NCBI GenBank assembly: GCA_039962225.1
Contig: JAMPKV010000004.1
Coordinates: forward strand, 248,001 to 312,000
Direction: 5' to 3'
Length of the DNA: 64,000 nucleotides
Source of the DNA: Microcoleus sp. AS-A8
GTDB lineage: Bacteria > Cyanobacteriota > Cyanobacteriia > Cyanobacteriales > Coleofasciculaceae
Positions within the stretch are counted from its first letter, which is position 1; the number at the start of each line of letters is the position of its first letter. The notes beneath the pieces are model-generated. The model was given only the letters and a program-made list of their open reading frames with translations, was not told the DNA's origin and searched no databases. The position numbers and the translations under genes were made by a program. Positions 35,635-43,575 of this stretch are shown piece after piece.

Positions 35635-35653
35635 TCCCCCATCTAAAGAAGGG
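35635..35653. repeat. Hairpin at the IS right end next to the NACHT gene
   Basis: CCCCC and GGGGG pair around ATCTAAAGAA, 6 bp after the NACHT stop. It marks the right end of the TnpB element at 35670-36720. A second perfect hairpin, GAGGCGGACT/AGTCGCGCCTC (35674-35696), lies in the tnpB 3' end. Confidence 0.6.
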
Positions 35654-35669
35654 GGATTCTTAAAAGATG

Positions 35670-36720
35670 TTACGAGGCGGACTGAAGTCGCGCCTCTCCA
35701 CCCTTCTTCTTGCTTCTTGGACTCTTAACTAGACGGTTACCCGTCCCCGTCAGACCGTCTCCACAAGCATTTTCTTTATTCTCCAGGATGCGTCCCACCC
35801 CAGAGATTCCGCGATTACGGACAATTTGAGCAGCAGCTACGTCGCGATGCGTGGTGTACCCACACTCAAGGCAAGAATGAACTCTGTCGCTAAGTTTTTT
35901 CTTGCCTGTATGGGTATCGCACTGAGGGCAGACCTGAGAGGTGTAATCCTTGTTGACTTCACCAAAATACACACCACGCTTCCAGCACACCCATTTGAGG
36001 ATATTAACGAACTGCCCAAATCCAGCATCTAAGGTATGTTTTCCAAACAAACCCTTTGCCCATACTCGAAAGTCGATGTCTTCAACAAACATCATCCCAG
36101 CGTCATCACATAGCTGATGAGCAAGTTTAAAGTGCCAATATGAACGAGTGTCGCTAATACGCTGATGTAACTTTGCAATTTTTCTGTTGAGTTTGTGGCG
36201 ATTATTGGAACCTTTCTTCTTGTGCTTAAGTCTGCGTTGGAGCAATTTCAGCTTACGGTGCAGCGAGTTCAAGAATCGAGGTCTATCAACCACAAGCCCA
36301 TCAGAGGTTGCGACAAACTTATCTAACCCAAGGTCAATCCCAACCGGATGACCATGAGGCATAACATCAGGAACAGATACATCACATTCCAGTGATAGCT
36401 GCACGAAATACCCAGATGCCTTGCGGATAATTCGAGCCTGCTTAACCACAAACCCGTCTGGGATTTCCCGTGATTTAATATATTCCAACCAACCTAGCTG
36501 GGGAAGCTTAATTTGATTCCCCTTCAATAGCTGACCCTTTCCCAGTTGCGGATAGACAAATGACCGCATTCGGTATCTGTTCTTAAATCGAGGGAAACCC
36601 ATTCCCTTGCGCTTCATGTCCACAAAAGCGGCTTCCAGTCTTTTGAGAACTTACTGCAATGCCTGAGCATTAACCGTTGCTAGTTCTGGGAATTCAGTCT
36701 TAGCTTTTGTTAATGTCCTG
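35670..36720 (-). pseudogene. tnpB: Broken TnpB of an IS605-type element (copy 3)
   Basis: The intact part (35670-36623, 317 residues) carries the RuvC motifs GIDLGLDKFVA, MFVEDIDF and HRDVAAAQ and the zinc ribbon CPQCDTH ... CLECGY. Its natural frame continues upstream as EFPELATVNAQALQ-stop-VLKRLEAAFV. A TAA (minus strand, 36651-36653) therefore interrupts what should be one protein. Further upstream (about 36740) more in-frame stops appear and the first ~50 residues are not recognisable. The element is probably dead, although its RNA end may remain. Confidence 0.8.
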
Positions 36721-36823
36721 CATTGCTGAGCATAACAGTGCTATCAGTATGAGCGCCACAACACAATTCACGAGAGCGTCATGTATCTCTCATTTATTTT
36801 CCCGATTCCCTCAGCCTCGTTTT

Positions 36824-36934
36824 CTAAACATGCATTTCCTGATGGCAGTGGCTACAGCGCCAGTAAAGTTCTCCAAAACGCACATGACGAAGTAAAACGT
36901 ATGAACAGTAAGGACAAAGATGCTTATTCATCAT
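36824..36934 (-). CDS. Mini zinc-ribbon protein (36 residues)
   Basis: From ATG 36934 (a second ATG follows directly): MMNKHLCPYCSYVLLRHV then a C-S-H-C pair and QEMHV. Two CxxC knuckles about 20 residues apart suggest one zinc. A perfect Shine-Dalgarno AAGGAG lies about 8 bp upstream, the main reason to accept so short a gene. Similar CPCC...CxHCxQEMP mini-proteins occur in other cyanobacteria as I recall. Function unknown. Its upstream region matches that of the fasciclin gene at 39385. Confidence 0.7.
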   Translation of the reverse strand: MMNKHLCPYCSYVLLRHVRFGELYWRCSHCHQEMHV

Positions 36935-37040
36935 CGATTGACTCCTTGTTGTCGATATACCCAGGTGACTGCGACTCGTTAATAACGTTTTATTCCTCAT
37001 ATATTTCACCAAGCTTTGGTCATTTATTTTAACAAGTATT

Positions 37041-37110
37041 AGTATTACATTTTGCTGTTATAAATCATGTATAATTCAGCGTTTTATCAGCGTATAAGTT
37101 GTATATTCTG
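37041..37110 (-). promoter_or_regulatory. Shared upstream element, copy 1 (ahead of the zinc-ribbon gene)
   Basis: About 57 bp here align with 39831-39901 at roughly 80% identity. Shared parts on the plus strand include TGCTGTTA, AAATCATGT and GTATAA. Both lie 40-110 bp upstream of minus-strand genes, so a common promoter or operator is likely. The regulator is unknown. Confidence 0.55.
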
Positions 37111-37182
37111 TCCGGGATTTTCTAGATTTTCTACAATAATCTGTAAACGCATCACTCAATCTTATGGTTCAAATAACCTTCT

Positions 37183-37392
37183 TTATGCAAGAGATTTATT
37201 GGCTATTTTCTCTACAGGTGTGACAAAGAAATCTTCATGCCACTTTTTTCTATTGCTGCCAAATATTTCCATTACCTGCCATACCTGACAAGTCACAATA
37301 TAACTGCATTGACCATGAGCAACACCGTACAGCTTAACCCATTGTTCCGGGGCTAGCTGCTCAGACTCGTTCAACGGAATCAATTCCTGCAT
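37183..37392 (-). CDS. Hypothetical small protein (doubtful)
   Basis: 69 codons beginning MQELIPLNESEQLAPEQWVK with a reasonable soluble composition (AHGQCSYIVTCQVWQVMEIF). The ribosome site is weak and I recognise no family. It lies between OCP and the zinc-ribbon gene on the same strand. It may be real or chance. Confidence 0.35.
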   Translation of the reverse strand: MQELIPLNESEQLAPEQWVKLYGVAHGQCSYIVTCQVWQVMEIFGSNRKKWHEDFFVTPVEKIANKSLA

Positions 37393-37437
37393 CTTTAATG
37401 GTGTATCAAAGTACTTAATTTACAGGCATGGAGATAA

Positions 37438-37462
37438 GTAGGGTAGACAATGCCCACCCTAC
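37438..37462. repeat. Dispersed palindrome of the GTAGGGTGGGC type
   Basis: GTAGGGTAGACA and TGCCCACCCTAC form an imperfect hairpin. This palindrome type is common in cyanobacterial intergenic regions. It lies downstream of OCP and could also stop transcription. Confidence 0.6.
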
Positions 37463-37539
37463 GGATGTCACACACTCTTGAAATCCTCAACCAGTTAGGA
37501 AAGGTTTGGTTCCTACTGCATGGCACAAATGAGAGCGTT

Positions 37540-38499
37540 CTACCGAACCAATCCCAAGTTCATCAGTTCCTTGGGAGATGCCAGCACATCAATTGCCACT
37601 AAGAAAATCTTGCCTTGAGGATTGAGCAAGAACCGCCATGATAGGTTGATGCCAACACTGTCACCAAACCAAGGAGTGTGTACTTTACCCGTCACTTTAA
37701 TCTGGGTGAACTCTCCTTCTGCTGCCTCAGATACCCCCCGCTCTGGTATCAGCTTGAGTCCGTAGCATTCTTCACGCATATACATGAGGATGTTCTCATG
37801 ACCCACAATCGGTTTCTCAAAAGGAGGTTGCAAGGCACCGTCTTCAGCAAACAAAGCTACAGCCGCAGGAAAGTCAAAGGCGTTCATGTTCTCCATGTAG
37901 CTCAACACTGTTAAGTTGTCGATGCCCTCAATTTTGACCTTAGTTCGGGATGCAAAATCTTGAGGTGGAACTACAGGTTCTTTTACTTTTTGAGTACCGC
38001 CAGTTGGGACATATCCCATGTTGACGACAATCTCCCGTAACACGCTCAGTTGTTGTCCTCCTTCAAGCTGACGGATGGCTTCGAGTACATCGGATGCTTT
38101 CGCAGACAGTTTATAGCCTTCTGGAATCGGAGCAACAATTAAGAGTTTCATCCACTCGCTTAACTGATACCAGAAGCCCAACTTGACATTCATGCCGAAA
38201 GACGAATAGGTACGGCAGATGGGAGTGTCAGTCTGGTTAACCAAATCGCACATGACTTGCGCTTGCTCCAAAGCAGGCATCTGCTTGATTTGATTTAGGG
38301 TGTTTTCTGCAAAGATCATGTTAGCTGCCGACATAGCAGCGGGAGTGATGGTAACTCCCATTTCGGTATAGGCAAACCACAGTAAAGCTAACTGATCTTC
38401 AGCACTGAGTTGATTGAATGATTCAACCGTAGCTGGAACCGCATCAGCAACTTGAGTGTTCGGGAAAATAGAGCGTGCTGAATCGATAGTAAAAGACAT
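37540..38499 (-). CDS. ocp: Orange carotenoid protein
   Basis: 319 residues from ATG 38499 (MSFTIDSARSIFP), chosen for the GGAG about 10 bp upstream. The N-terminal carotenoid-binding helical domain (1-~165) has Trp41, Tyr44 and Trp110. The C-terminal NTF2-like domain (~190-315) has Tyr201 and Trp288, the two hydrogen-bond donors to the carotenoid keto group. The Arg155-Glu244 interdomain salt bridge is conserved. It senses blue-green light and quenches phycobilisomes. No frp gene is seen nearby, so I cannot say whether it is OCP1, OCP2 or OCPx from context. Confidence 0.95.
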   Translation of the reverse strand: MSFTIDSARSIFPNTQVADAVPATVESFNQLSAEDQLALLWFAYTEMGVTITPAAMSAANMIFAENTLNQIKQMPALEQAQVMCDLVNQTDTPICRTYSSFGMNVKLGFWYQLSEWMKLLIVAPIPEGYKLSAKASDVLEAIRQLEGGQQLSVLREIVVNMGYVPTGGTQKVKEPVVPPQDFASRTKVKIEGIDNLTVLSYMENMNAFDFPAAVALFAEDGALQPPFEKPIVGHENILMYMREECYGLKLIPERGVSEAAEGEFTQIKVTGKVHTPWFGDSVGINLSWRFLLNPQGKIFLVAIDVLASPKELMNLGLVR

Positions 38500-38560
38500 G
38501 ATCAAAATCTCCAGAACGAAATTACGTTAATTTGTTGGCAGTGTTTCAAAAGTAGTGATG

Positions 38561-39133
38561 CTAGCTTGGAACTGCCGGACATAACTGATTTTCGAGATTG
38601 CTCTCGTCATGTCTAAGGACATTACCCAAAATGCGTTGAGCGATCTGCGCTGACGCTCCTAACGTCGCTACCGCTTCGCTATCGCAGCAGCGCTTCGCTA
38701 TCGCATAAGTGGATTGTTGGCAAATTGCTAAACCGTCAAGCACACCCAGGAACTCATCCAAATTCAGGGGTTTAGTGAACCACCTGTCAAACCCAGCCGA
38801 GAGAGCACGTTGTTCCATGTCTTTATCGGCATAGGCTGTCACAGCCAGGGCTAGCGTCTCTTTCCCTCGCGCTGCCGTGAGTGTTCTCACTTGACGAATC
38901 AGGGCAAAGCCATCCTCGTTTGGCAAGGCAATTTCGCTCACGAGGACATCCGGCTGCCATTGCACAAATATTTCCAGAGCTTGCTGGGCTAAAAAAGCTA
39001 CTCGCACCTCTACACCATAGGGTTCTAGCAGCAGCGTCATCAAATCGCAGGCATCGATATTGTTATCTACAACGAGCATTCGCAGCCCTTGGAGGGATGG
39101 AATATTACTCGGAAATCCATGATCTATATACAT
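38561..39133 (-). CDS. Degenerate receiver-domain protein with repeat-encoded tail
   Basis: 190 residues. The receiver fold is at ~18-135 (MLVVDNNIDACDLM ... VTAYADKDME ... FTKPLN). The phosphoacceptor Asp is replaced by Glu (DVLVSEIALPNEDG), and the second acidic residue of the usual DD pair is Asn. It may be locked or signal-independent. No output domain follows. Residues ~142-158 (AIAKRCCDSEAVATLGAS) are encoded by a GCTTCGCTATCGC-type dispersed repeat. It sits upstream of OCP on the same strand (62-bp gap), so co-expression is possible. Confidence 0.82.
   Translation of the reverse strand: MYIDHGFPSNIPSLQGLRMLVVDNNIDACDLMTLLLEPYGVEVRVAFLAQQALEIFVQWQPDVLVSEIALPNEDGFALIRQVRTLTAARGKETLALAVTAYADKDMEQRALSAGFDRWFTKPLNLDEFLGVLDGLAICQQSTYAIAKRCCDSEAVATLGASAQIAQRILGNVLRHDESNLENQLCPAVPS
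38660..38706. repeat. GCTTCGCTATCGC dispersed repeat inside a coding region
   Basis: Two tandem copies of CGCTTCGCTATCGC (about 38671-38684 and 38691-38704) with flanking CGCTACC. Related copies lie at 3598-3624, 53731-53775 and 62951-62968. Confidence 0.65.
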
Positions 39134-39352
39134 AGCAGCTCCTATGAGGATTTCATGTGTAACGACTGCTAAAAACGCTAACCCTATAGAGGCGTTAACC
39201 AGAAGGTGACTAATTTCTTCAAGTTCCCCTACCCAATGACAGGGTGCTGCTTCATTTCTGGGGTTATTTGGTTAACTACGACCGGAAAAGTAAGGAAAGT
39301 ATCAAATCTGAGTTCTTACAACGTGGAGTAGTAAGGATAGGGAGTTACTAGC

Positions 39353-39378
39353 CCATAGATAGTATTAGCTATCTATGG
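39353..39378. terminator. Hairpin after the fasciclin gene
   Basis: CCATAGATA and TATCTATGG form a perfect 9-bp stem 6 bp beyond the fasciclin stop. There is no T run, so terminator activity is uncertain. Confidence 0.4.
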
Positions 39379-39384
39379 ATTTAA

Positions 39385-39792
39385 TTACTCAGGAATCAAT
39401 ACTGTGTCAATGATGTGGATGACACCGTTATCAGCATCAACATCTGGTGTTGAGACTGTTGCATCATTCACCTTAACACTGCCATTGGAAGCGTCAATTT
39501 TCACCTCTGAACCTTCAACCGTAGTTGCTGATTTCTGCGTCAAGCTAAAGTCAGCCGCCTTTACCTTACCTGAGACGACATGATAAGTCAGGATTTTCTT
39601 GAGCTTTGGAATATCCTTCAGCAAGGCGTCTACGGTACCGTTTGGAAGCTTAGCAAACGCCTCATCAGTAGGTGCAAAGACGGTGAATGGACCAGCGCCT
39701 TTGAGAGTATCTACCAATTCGGCAGCCTTGATTGCAGTAACCAGCGTGTTGAAAGAACCAGCCTTAACGGCAGTATCAACAATATCAGCCAT
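39385..39792 (-). CDS. Fasciclin (FAS1/beta-Ig-H3) domain protein
   Basis: 135 residues from ATG 39792 ([20 protein letters not shown]), one complete FAS1 domain. The H1 motif [17 protein letters not shown], the YHVV motif ([10 protein letters not shown]) and the H2 motif [12 protein letters not shown] are present. No signal peptide is seen. Single-domain fasciclins in cyanobacteria are often stress- or light-induced. Its upstream region repeats that of the zinc-ribbon gene 2.8 kb away. Confidence 0.92.
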   Translation of the reverse strand: MADIVDTAVKAGSFNTLVTAIKAAELVDTLKGAGPFTVFAPTDEAFAKLPNGTVDALLKDIPKLKKILTYHVVSGKVKAADFSLTQKSATTVEGSEVKIDASNGSVKVNDATVSTPDVDADNGVIHIIDTVLIPE

Positions 39793-39830
39793 GTTTATAC
39801 CTAGTTTTGTGCAATCTCTTAACAACCTTT

Positions 39831-39901
39831 AGTATGACATCCTGCTGTTAGAAATCATGTTTGACTCAACGTTTGATGAGTGTATAACTTGTATAAGTTG
39901 T
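39831..39901 (-). promoter_or_regulatory. Shared upstream element, copy 2 (ahead of fasciclin)
   Basis: Matches 37041-37110 at about 80% over 57 bp, starting 38 bp before the fasciclin ATG. Shared plus-strand parts include TGCTGTTA and AAATCATGT. It is followed by GTATAACTTGTATAAGTTGTAC, which adds a second GTATAA. Confidence 0.55.
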
Positions 39902-40084
39902 ACTGTTAATATTTAAATTTTTACAAGAAAACTAAAATATGAAATTGCATCATTAAAAATATGTATCTTTGGGCTGGTTAACTTATTTAAATTTTTCGTT
40001 AATAAGTTATTCGTTGCCCTGCTAGTGCTGATTGCATTTGTTGCGAGGTAATCGTATCAATAAGCGATCGCTTGGTTATTGGGG

Positions 40085-40603
40085 TCAGTGACGATGCAAA
40101 TTTTGGCAGAGGTTAAGCGTTTGCAACTGAGTGAGGGCTGCGATCACTTCTGGCACTTCCGTCAACCAATTTTGGGAGAGGTTAAGCACTTGCAATTGGG
40201 TGAGGGCTGCGATCGCCTCTGGCAGTTCCGTCAAGCAATTGTGGCAGAGGTTAAGCGTTTGCAATTGGGTGAGGGCTGCGATCGCTTCTGGCACTTCCCT
40301 CAATTCGTTGACGGAGAGGTCAAGCACTTGCAACTGGGTGAGGGCTGCGATCGCTTCTGGCACTTCCGTCAATTCGTTGGCTAGGAGGTAAAGCTCTTGC
40401 AACTGGGTGAGGGCTGCGATCGCTTCTGGCACTTCCGTCAATTGGTTGCAGGAGAGATCAAGCCTTTGCAATTGGGTGAGAGAGCCAATTGCCTCTGGCA
40501 GTTCAGTCAGTTTCATTTCCCTGAGATCGAGTTCCGTTGCTCCCTTTTGCCGTGCTGCTTCGATGCGCTGTTCGGCTTCCTGATATGCCTCATCCCGTGC
40601 CAT
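40085..40603 (-). CDS. Leucine-rich repeat protein
   Basis: 172 residues from ATG 40603 (MARDEAYQEAEQRIEAARQKG). A short charged helix leads into six to seven 23-residue LRRs of the form LTELPEAIAALTQLQxLxLS, ending abruptly with a short capping remnant (LCQNLHRH). The N-terminus is that of cyanobacterial LRR or LRR-Roc-COR proteins. No Roc/COR GTPase follows, so this may be a truncated relative or a stand-alone interaction protein. At DNA level it is an almost perfect 69-bp tandem repeat. Confidence 0.8.
   Translation of the reverse strand: MARDEAYQEAEQRIEAARQKGATELDLREMKLTELPEAIGSLTQLQRLDLSCNQLTEVPEAIAALTQLQELYLLANELTEVPEAIAALTQLQVLDLSVNELREVPEAIAALTQLQTLNLCHNCLTELPEAIAALTQLQVLNLSQNWLTEVPEVIAALTQLQTLNLCQNLHRH
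40090..40460. repeat. 69-bp tandem repeats encoding LRRs
   Basis: The unit TGGGTGAGGGCTGCGATCGC recurs every 69 bp five to six times. Each unit carries a HIP1-like GCGATCGC or a one-base variant, and encodes one 23-residue LRR. The array is prone to copy-number change. Confidence 0.75.
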
Positions 40604-40807
40604 CGCCAACTCCTATTTGTTCGCTCAATCCCCTACAGACTCAGTTATAACTTCAATCTCTGCTAAGCTTTCCCAACTTATAACGGTTATCTCCGAAGCG
40701 ATCACACATATTAAGAGGTTGGGGGATAAGATTGTGCAATGTTTTACGCACATCCGCTTACAAATTGCGGTTGCTATGATATTCGGAGTAGCGGTAGGGA
40801 TAGCGAA

Positions 40808-41062
40808 ATGACGCTCACGGACGTTCGTGAACTAATGCAATATGTCACCAATGCTCAGGGTAAAACTACAGGCGTATTAGTACCTCTAGAAGTTTGGGAA
40901 GAACTCCTGAAATCGTGGCAGGCTCTTGCAGACGAGCTTGAGCAAGTTGATGAAGCGGAACCTAACGAGCAAATTCTGGCAGATTTGAAAGATTCTCTTC
41001 GCCAAATAAAAGCCGGACAAACATTCCCTATTTCTGAATTATGGGATGGAATTGATGTCTGA
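40808..41062 (+). CDS. Type II antitoxin-like protein (orphan)
   Basis: 84 residues from ATG 40808 (MTLTDVRELMQYVTNAQGKT). The TTGVLVPLEVWEELLKSW core and acidic C-terminal region (ILADLKDSLRQIKAG) resemble Phd/RelB-like antitoxins widespread in cyanobacteria. The usual downstream toxin is missing. Only a 17-codon frame overlaps its stop. Confidence 0.6.
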   Translation: MTLTDVRELMQYVTNAQGKTTGVLVPLEVWEELLKSWQALADELEQVDEAEPNEQILADLKDSLRQIKAGQTFPISELWDGIDV

Positions 41063-41108
41063 AGATTCTACTAACGTTCTCATTGGAGTAGAGCTTAATC
41101 ATCTCTAA
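41055..41108 (+). pseudogene. 17-codon frame overlapping the antitoxin stop; possible truncated partner
   Basis: ATG 41055 overlaps the antitoxin TGA in the ATGTCTGA arrangement typical of coupled toxin-antitoxin genes. It reads MSEDSTNVLIGVELNHL and stops at 41108, 2 bp from the Uma2 stop. It may be all that is left of the partner gene, or a chance frame. Confidence 0.3.
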
Positions 41109-41109
41109 A

Positions 41110-41742
41110 TCAACGCATCTGTATTTTCAGTTCGCGCAGCATCCGACTGGTTCCCTCATCAATCGCTTTTTGCACCAATTGGGGAATCATTTCAGTGATA
41201 GGCAGGTTGGGAAAGATGTCGCTGACGAATGATTCAGCGTAGTCACCATTCTGAAGGAGGTAAATCTTGAGTTGGCGATTCCTATATATCCACACTTCCG
41301 GAACACGCAAAGCTTGATATGCATCCAGAGTAGTCTTTGAAGTGACATCAGACTCAATGGCAAGATCAGGGGGTGGATAAACCGCCAAATCCATGTCGGT
41401 ACAGCCTCGGACACAACTGGCATTCTGGATGTAAAGGCAGGTATCAGGTTCAACTCCAGCAATTTCGGGTTGCTTCAAAGTAGTTGAACCAAAATCTTCC
41501 CAATCACGCTCTTGGGCATCCAAGATAGCTTTGACAATATCACCAATGATGCGATGCGGACGTTCATGCAATGCTAGAGGAGACATAATTTCGAGCGTTC
41601 CTCGGTAGTAAGCAATGCGGGTGTTGCGTTGTTCTCCCAGTTCAGCAAGAAGTTGTTCAAAATCCTGCCAGGACAAGTTATGAATGCTAATCATGCTACC
41701 CGGAGTCAGTTCAATCGCACGAATGGGAATGGTAACGCTCAT
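41110..41742 (-). CDS. Uma2 family (DUF820) putative endonuclease
   Basis: 210 residues. PD-(D/E)XK-like features are DLAIESDVTSKTTLDAYQAL and PEVWIY, with LEIMSPLALHERPHRIIG upstream. It is a family hugely expanded in cyanobacteria, often called Uma2. Function unproven. Convergent with the antitoxin-like gene. Confidence 0.88.
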   Translation of the reverse strand: MSVTIPIRAIELTPGSMISIHNLSWQDFEQLLAELGEQRNTRIAYYRGTLEIMSPLALHERPHRIIGDIVKAILDAQERDWEDFGSTTLKQPEIAGVEPDTCLYIQNASCVRGCTDMDLAVYPPPDLAIESDVTSKTTLDAYQALRVPEVWIYRNRQLKIYLLQNGDYAESFVSDIFPNLPITEMIPQLVQKAIDEGTSRMLRELKIQMR

Positions 41743-41796
41743 CGGTAGTTCCTCCGTTGATGCCTGACAAAAAATAGAAAGAAGAACCAGAAAAAC

Positions 41797-42486
41797 CTAG
41801 TCCCTGTTCTGATAACTGGCAACCACTCTCCCCGCCCTAACAAACTGCCGAAAATACGATCGCGCTATTTCATCCCCATCTTCCGAGAGTTGGTCAACAG
41901 CAATTCCATTCCGCCCTGTTTGTTGACCCGAACTATGGATATAATACCCATCACCTAAATGTAATCCCACATGGTTTACTTTCTCGGCTTTGGCGAAGAA
42001 AACCAAATCGCCGGGACGCAATTCTTCACGCTTAATGGGTTGAGTAAAATCGGCTTGCTGATAAGAATCCCTCGGTAACCAAATTCCCGACCCCGCAAAC
42101 GCCGCCTGCATCAATCCCGAACAATCGTAGTTTGGCCCTACCGTACCGCCCCAGAGATAGTAATTCGGTTGTTGCATTGCCGCTTTTGTAAAGGCAATGA
42201 TAGTAGGAATACGTTCTTGAATTTGCTCTGGAGAAAGTCCGATCGCACGATACCTCGTTTCCGCCTTCTCCAGTCCAGCAAGTTCCTGCACAGGCAACCA
42301 AGCACCATAGCCATCTTCACACAAACGTACCTCCAACGCCTCCTCGACAGGCTTGCTTGACAAAATCTGCAAGTGACGCCCGACAGCCGCCTGCGTTGCC
42401 AAACCCTTGCAGGTGGGAGAATCATACAGGTTTAGATTAACAAGGCAGCGGTACTCATCCGATTGATACGAGGAGTCATGAGTCAT
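41797..42486 (-). CDS. NlpC/P60 cell-wall endopeptidase with SH3b domain
   Basis: 229 residues. An N-terminal bacterial SH3 domain (~10-75) precedes an NlpC/P60 domain (~85-225). The catalytic triad is Cys in GPNYDCSGLMQ, His in KVNHVGLHLGD and His in YYIHSSGQ. The layout matches the structurally known cyanobacterial gamma-D-glutamyl-L-diamino acid endopeptidase that cuts peptide stems of murein. No signal peptide, so it probably acts in cytosolic murein recycling. Confidence 0.9.
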   Translation of the reverse strand: MTHDSSYQSDEYRCLVNLNLYDSPTCKGLATQAAVGRHLQILSSKPVEEALEVRLCEDGYGAWLPVQELAGLEKAETRYRAIGLSPEQIQERIPTIIAFTKAAMQQPNYYLWGGTVGPNYDCSGLMQAAFAGSGIWLPRDSYQQADFTQPIKREELRPGDLVFFAKAEKVNHVGLHLGDGYYIHSSGQQTGRNGIAVDQLSEDGDEIARSYFRQFVRAGRVVASYQNRD

Positions 42487-42590
42487 TCGAGTTATTCGTG
42501 ATGGATAAGCAGTAATCTGGGAAAGACTTTAACCCTAAACGGCAAAATTCCAAAGTCTAAACACCAATTTTTAATCACTAACTGCAACTA

Positions 42591-43529
42591 ATGACCTTTT
42601 TCCGGAAAGACGAACAACTAGAAAAACTAAGTACCGAAATCCTAGAAGCCACTTGGGCCGAGTTTTCAGGACTTGCTCGCCATCAAATTGCGCTCACTTG
42701 GATTGTCTACGACCCACCCGTACCTGTCAATACGGGGGGTGCCCTCTCCGCAGAGGAATTCTGGAAACACCAAGTTAGGGGTTTTAGCTATCGAGGTGTG
42801 GAGCGAATTTACCCAGCCAGTGTGATAAAACTCTTCTACTTGGTTGCGATCGCAGAATGGTTGGAAAGTGGTATGACTCCCGCCTCGGCTGAGTTGGACA
42901 GAGCCATGCGGGATATGATTGTTGATTCCAGTAATGATGCCACGAGTCTAATTGTCGATATCTTGAGCGGCACCACCAGCGGCCCGGAGTTACCCAATGG
43001 CCCCTTTGAAACCTGGAAGTTCCAGCGCAATATCGTCAATCGTTACTTTCAGTCTTTAGGCTGGCAAGAACTGGAATCCATCAATGTGAACCAAAAAACC
43101 TGGGGAGATGGCCCCTATGGGCGGGAACGGGCGTTTTTGGGAGAAATGATGGAAAATCGCAACATGCTGACGACTGAGGCTACGGCACGGCTATTGCACA
43201 GCATTATAGGAGGAGTAGCGGTTTCTTCGGTGCGATCGCAAGCCATGATGAGTTTAATGAAACGTAACCTCAACCCGGCGGACTTGGGGCAGGATGAGGA
43301 AAATCAGATTACAGGATTTTTGGGTGAAGCCCTTCCCCAAGACGCTCAACTTTGGTCTAAAGCGGGTTGGACTTCTCAAGTACGCCACGACGCTGCCTAT
43401 ATTGAGATTCCGTCCCTACGTCCCTACTTGTTAGTGGTCTTTACCGAAGGCAAAGCTCACAGCCAAAATCGAGCTATTCTTCCTTTTGTTTCCCAGCAAG
43501 TTGTTGCCGCTGTGAATAAATTAGCCTAG
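42591..43529 (+). CDS. Class A beta-lactamase-like serine hydrolase
   Basis: 312 residues. The SxxK nucleophile motif lies in YPASVIKLFYL, the second motif in DSSNDATS (SDN-like), and the third is WSKAGWTS (KTG-like, with Ala for Thr). No signal peptide is evident. Cyanobacterial genomes carry several of these. They may be penicillin-binding-protein-like esterases or peptidases rather than antibiotic-resistance enzymes. Confidence 0.8.
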   Translation: MTFFRKDEQLEKLSTEILEATWAEFSGLARHQIALTWIVYDPPVPVNTGGALSAEEFWKHQVRGFSYRGVERIYPASVIKLFYLVAIAEWLESGMTPASAELDRAMRDMIVDSSNDATSLIVDILSGTTSGPELPNGPFETWKFQRNIVNRYFQSLGWQELESINVNQKTWGDGPYGRERAFLGEMMENRNMLTTEATARLLHSIIGGVAVSSVRSQAMMSLMKRNLNPADLGQDEENQITGFLGEALPQDAQLWSKAGWTSQVRHDAAYIEIPSLRPYLLVVFTEGKAHSQNRAILPFVSQQVVAAVNKLA

Positions 43530-43544
43530 TGGGGAATAATCTCG

Positions 43545-43568
43545 TAGGGTGCATCGCGACGCACCCTA
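43545..43568. repeat. Perfect-core palindrome TAGGGTGC...GCACCCTA
   Basis: TAGGGTGC-ATCGCGAC-GCACCCTA, almost fully self-complementary, between convergent genes. It is a dispersed repeat type related to 14985-15018 and may also act as a bidirectional terminator. Confidence 0.6.
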
Positions 43569-43575
43569 TAAGTTT

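Noticed and set aside
36781-37288. Several short plus-strand frames near the zinc-ribbon gene
   Set aside because: They are antisense or AT-rich chance frames; only the minus-strand zinc ribbon has a good ribosome site and motif.
41110-41742. Treating the Uma2 gene as the toxin of the neighbouring antitoxin
   Set aside because: It is on the opposite strand with its own start, and Uma2 genes are scattered singly in cyanobacteria.
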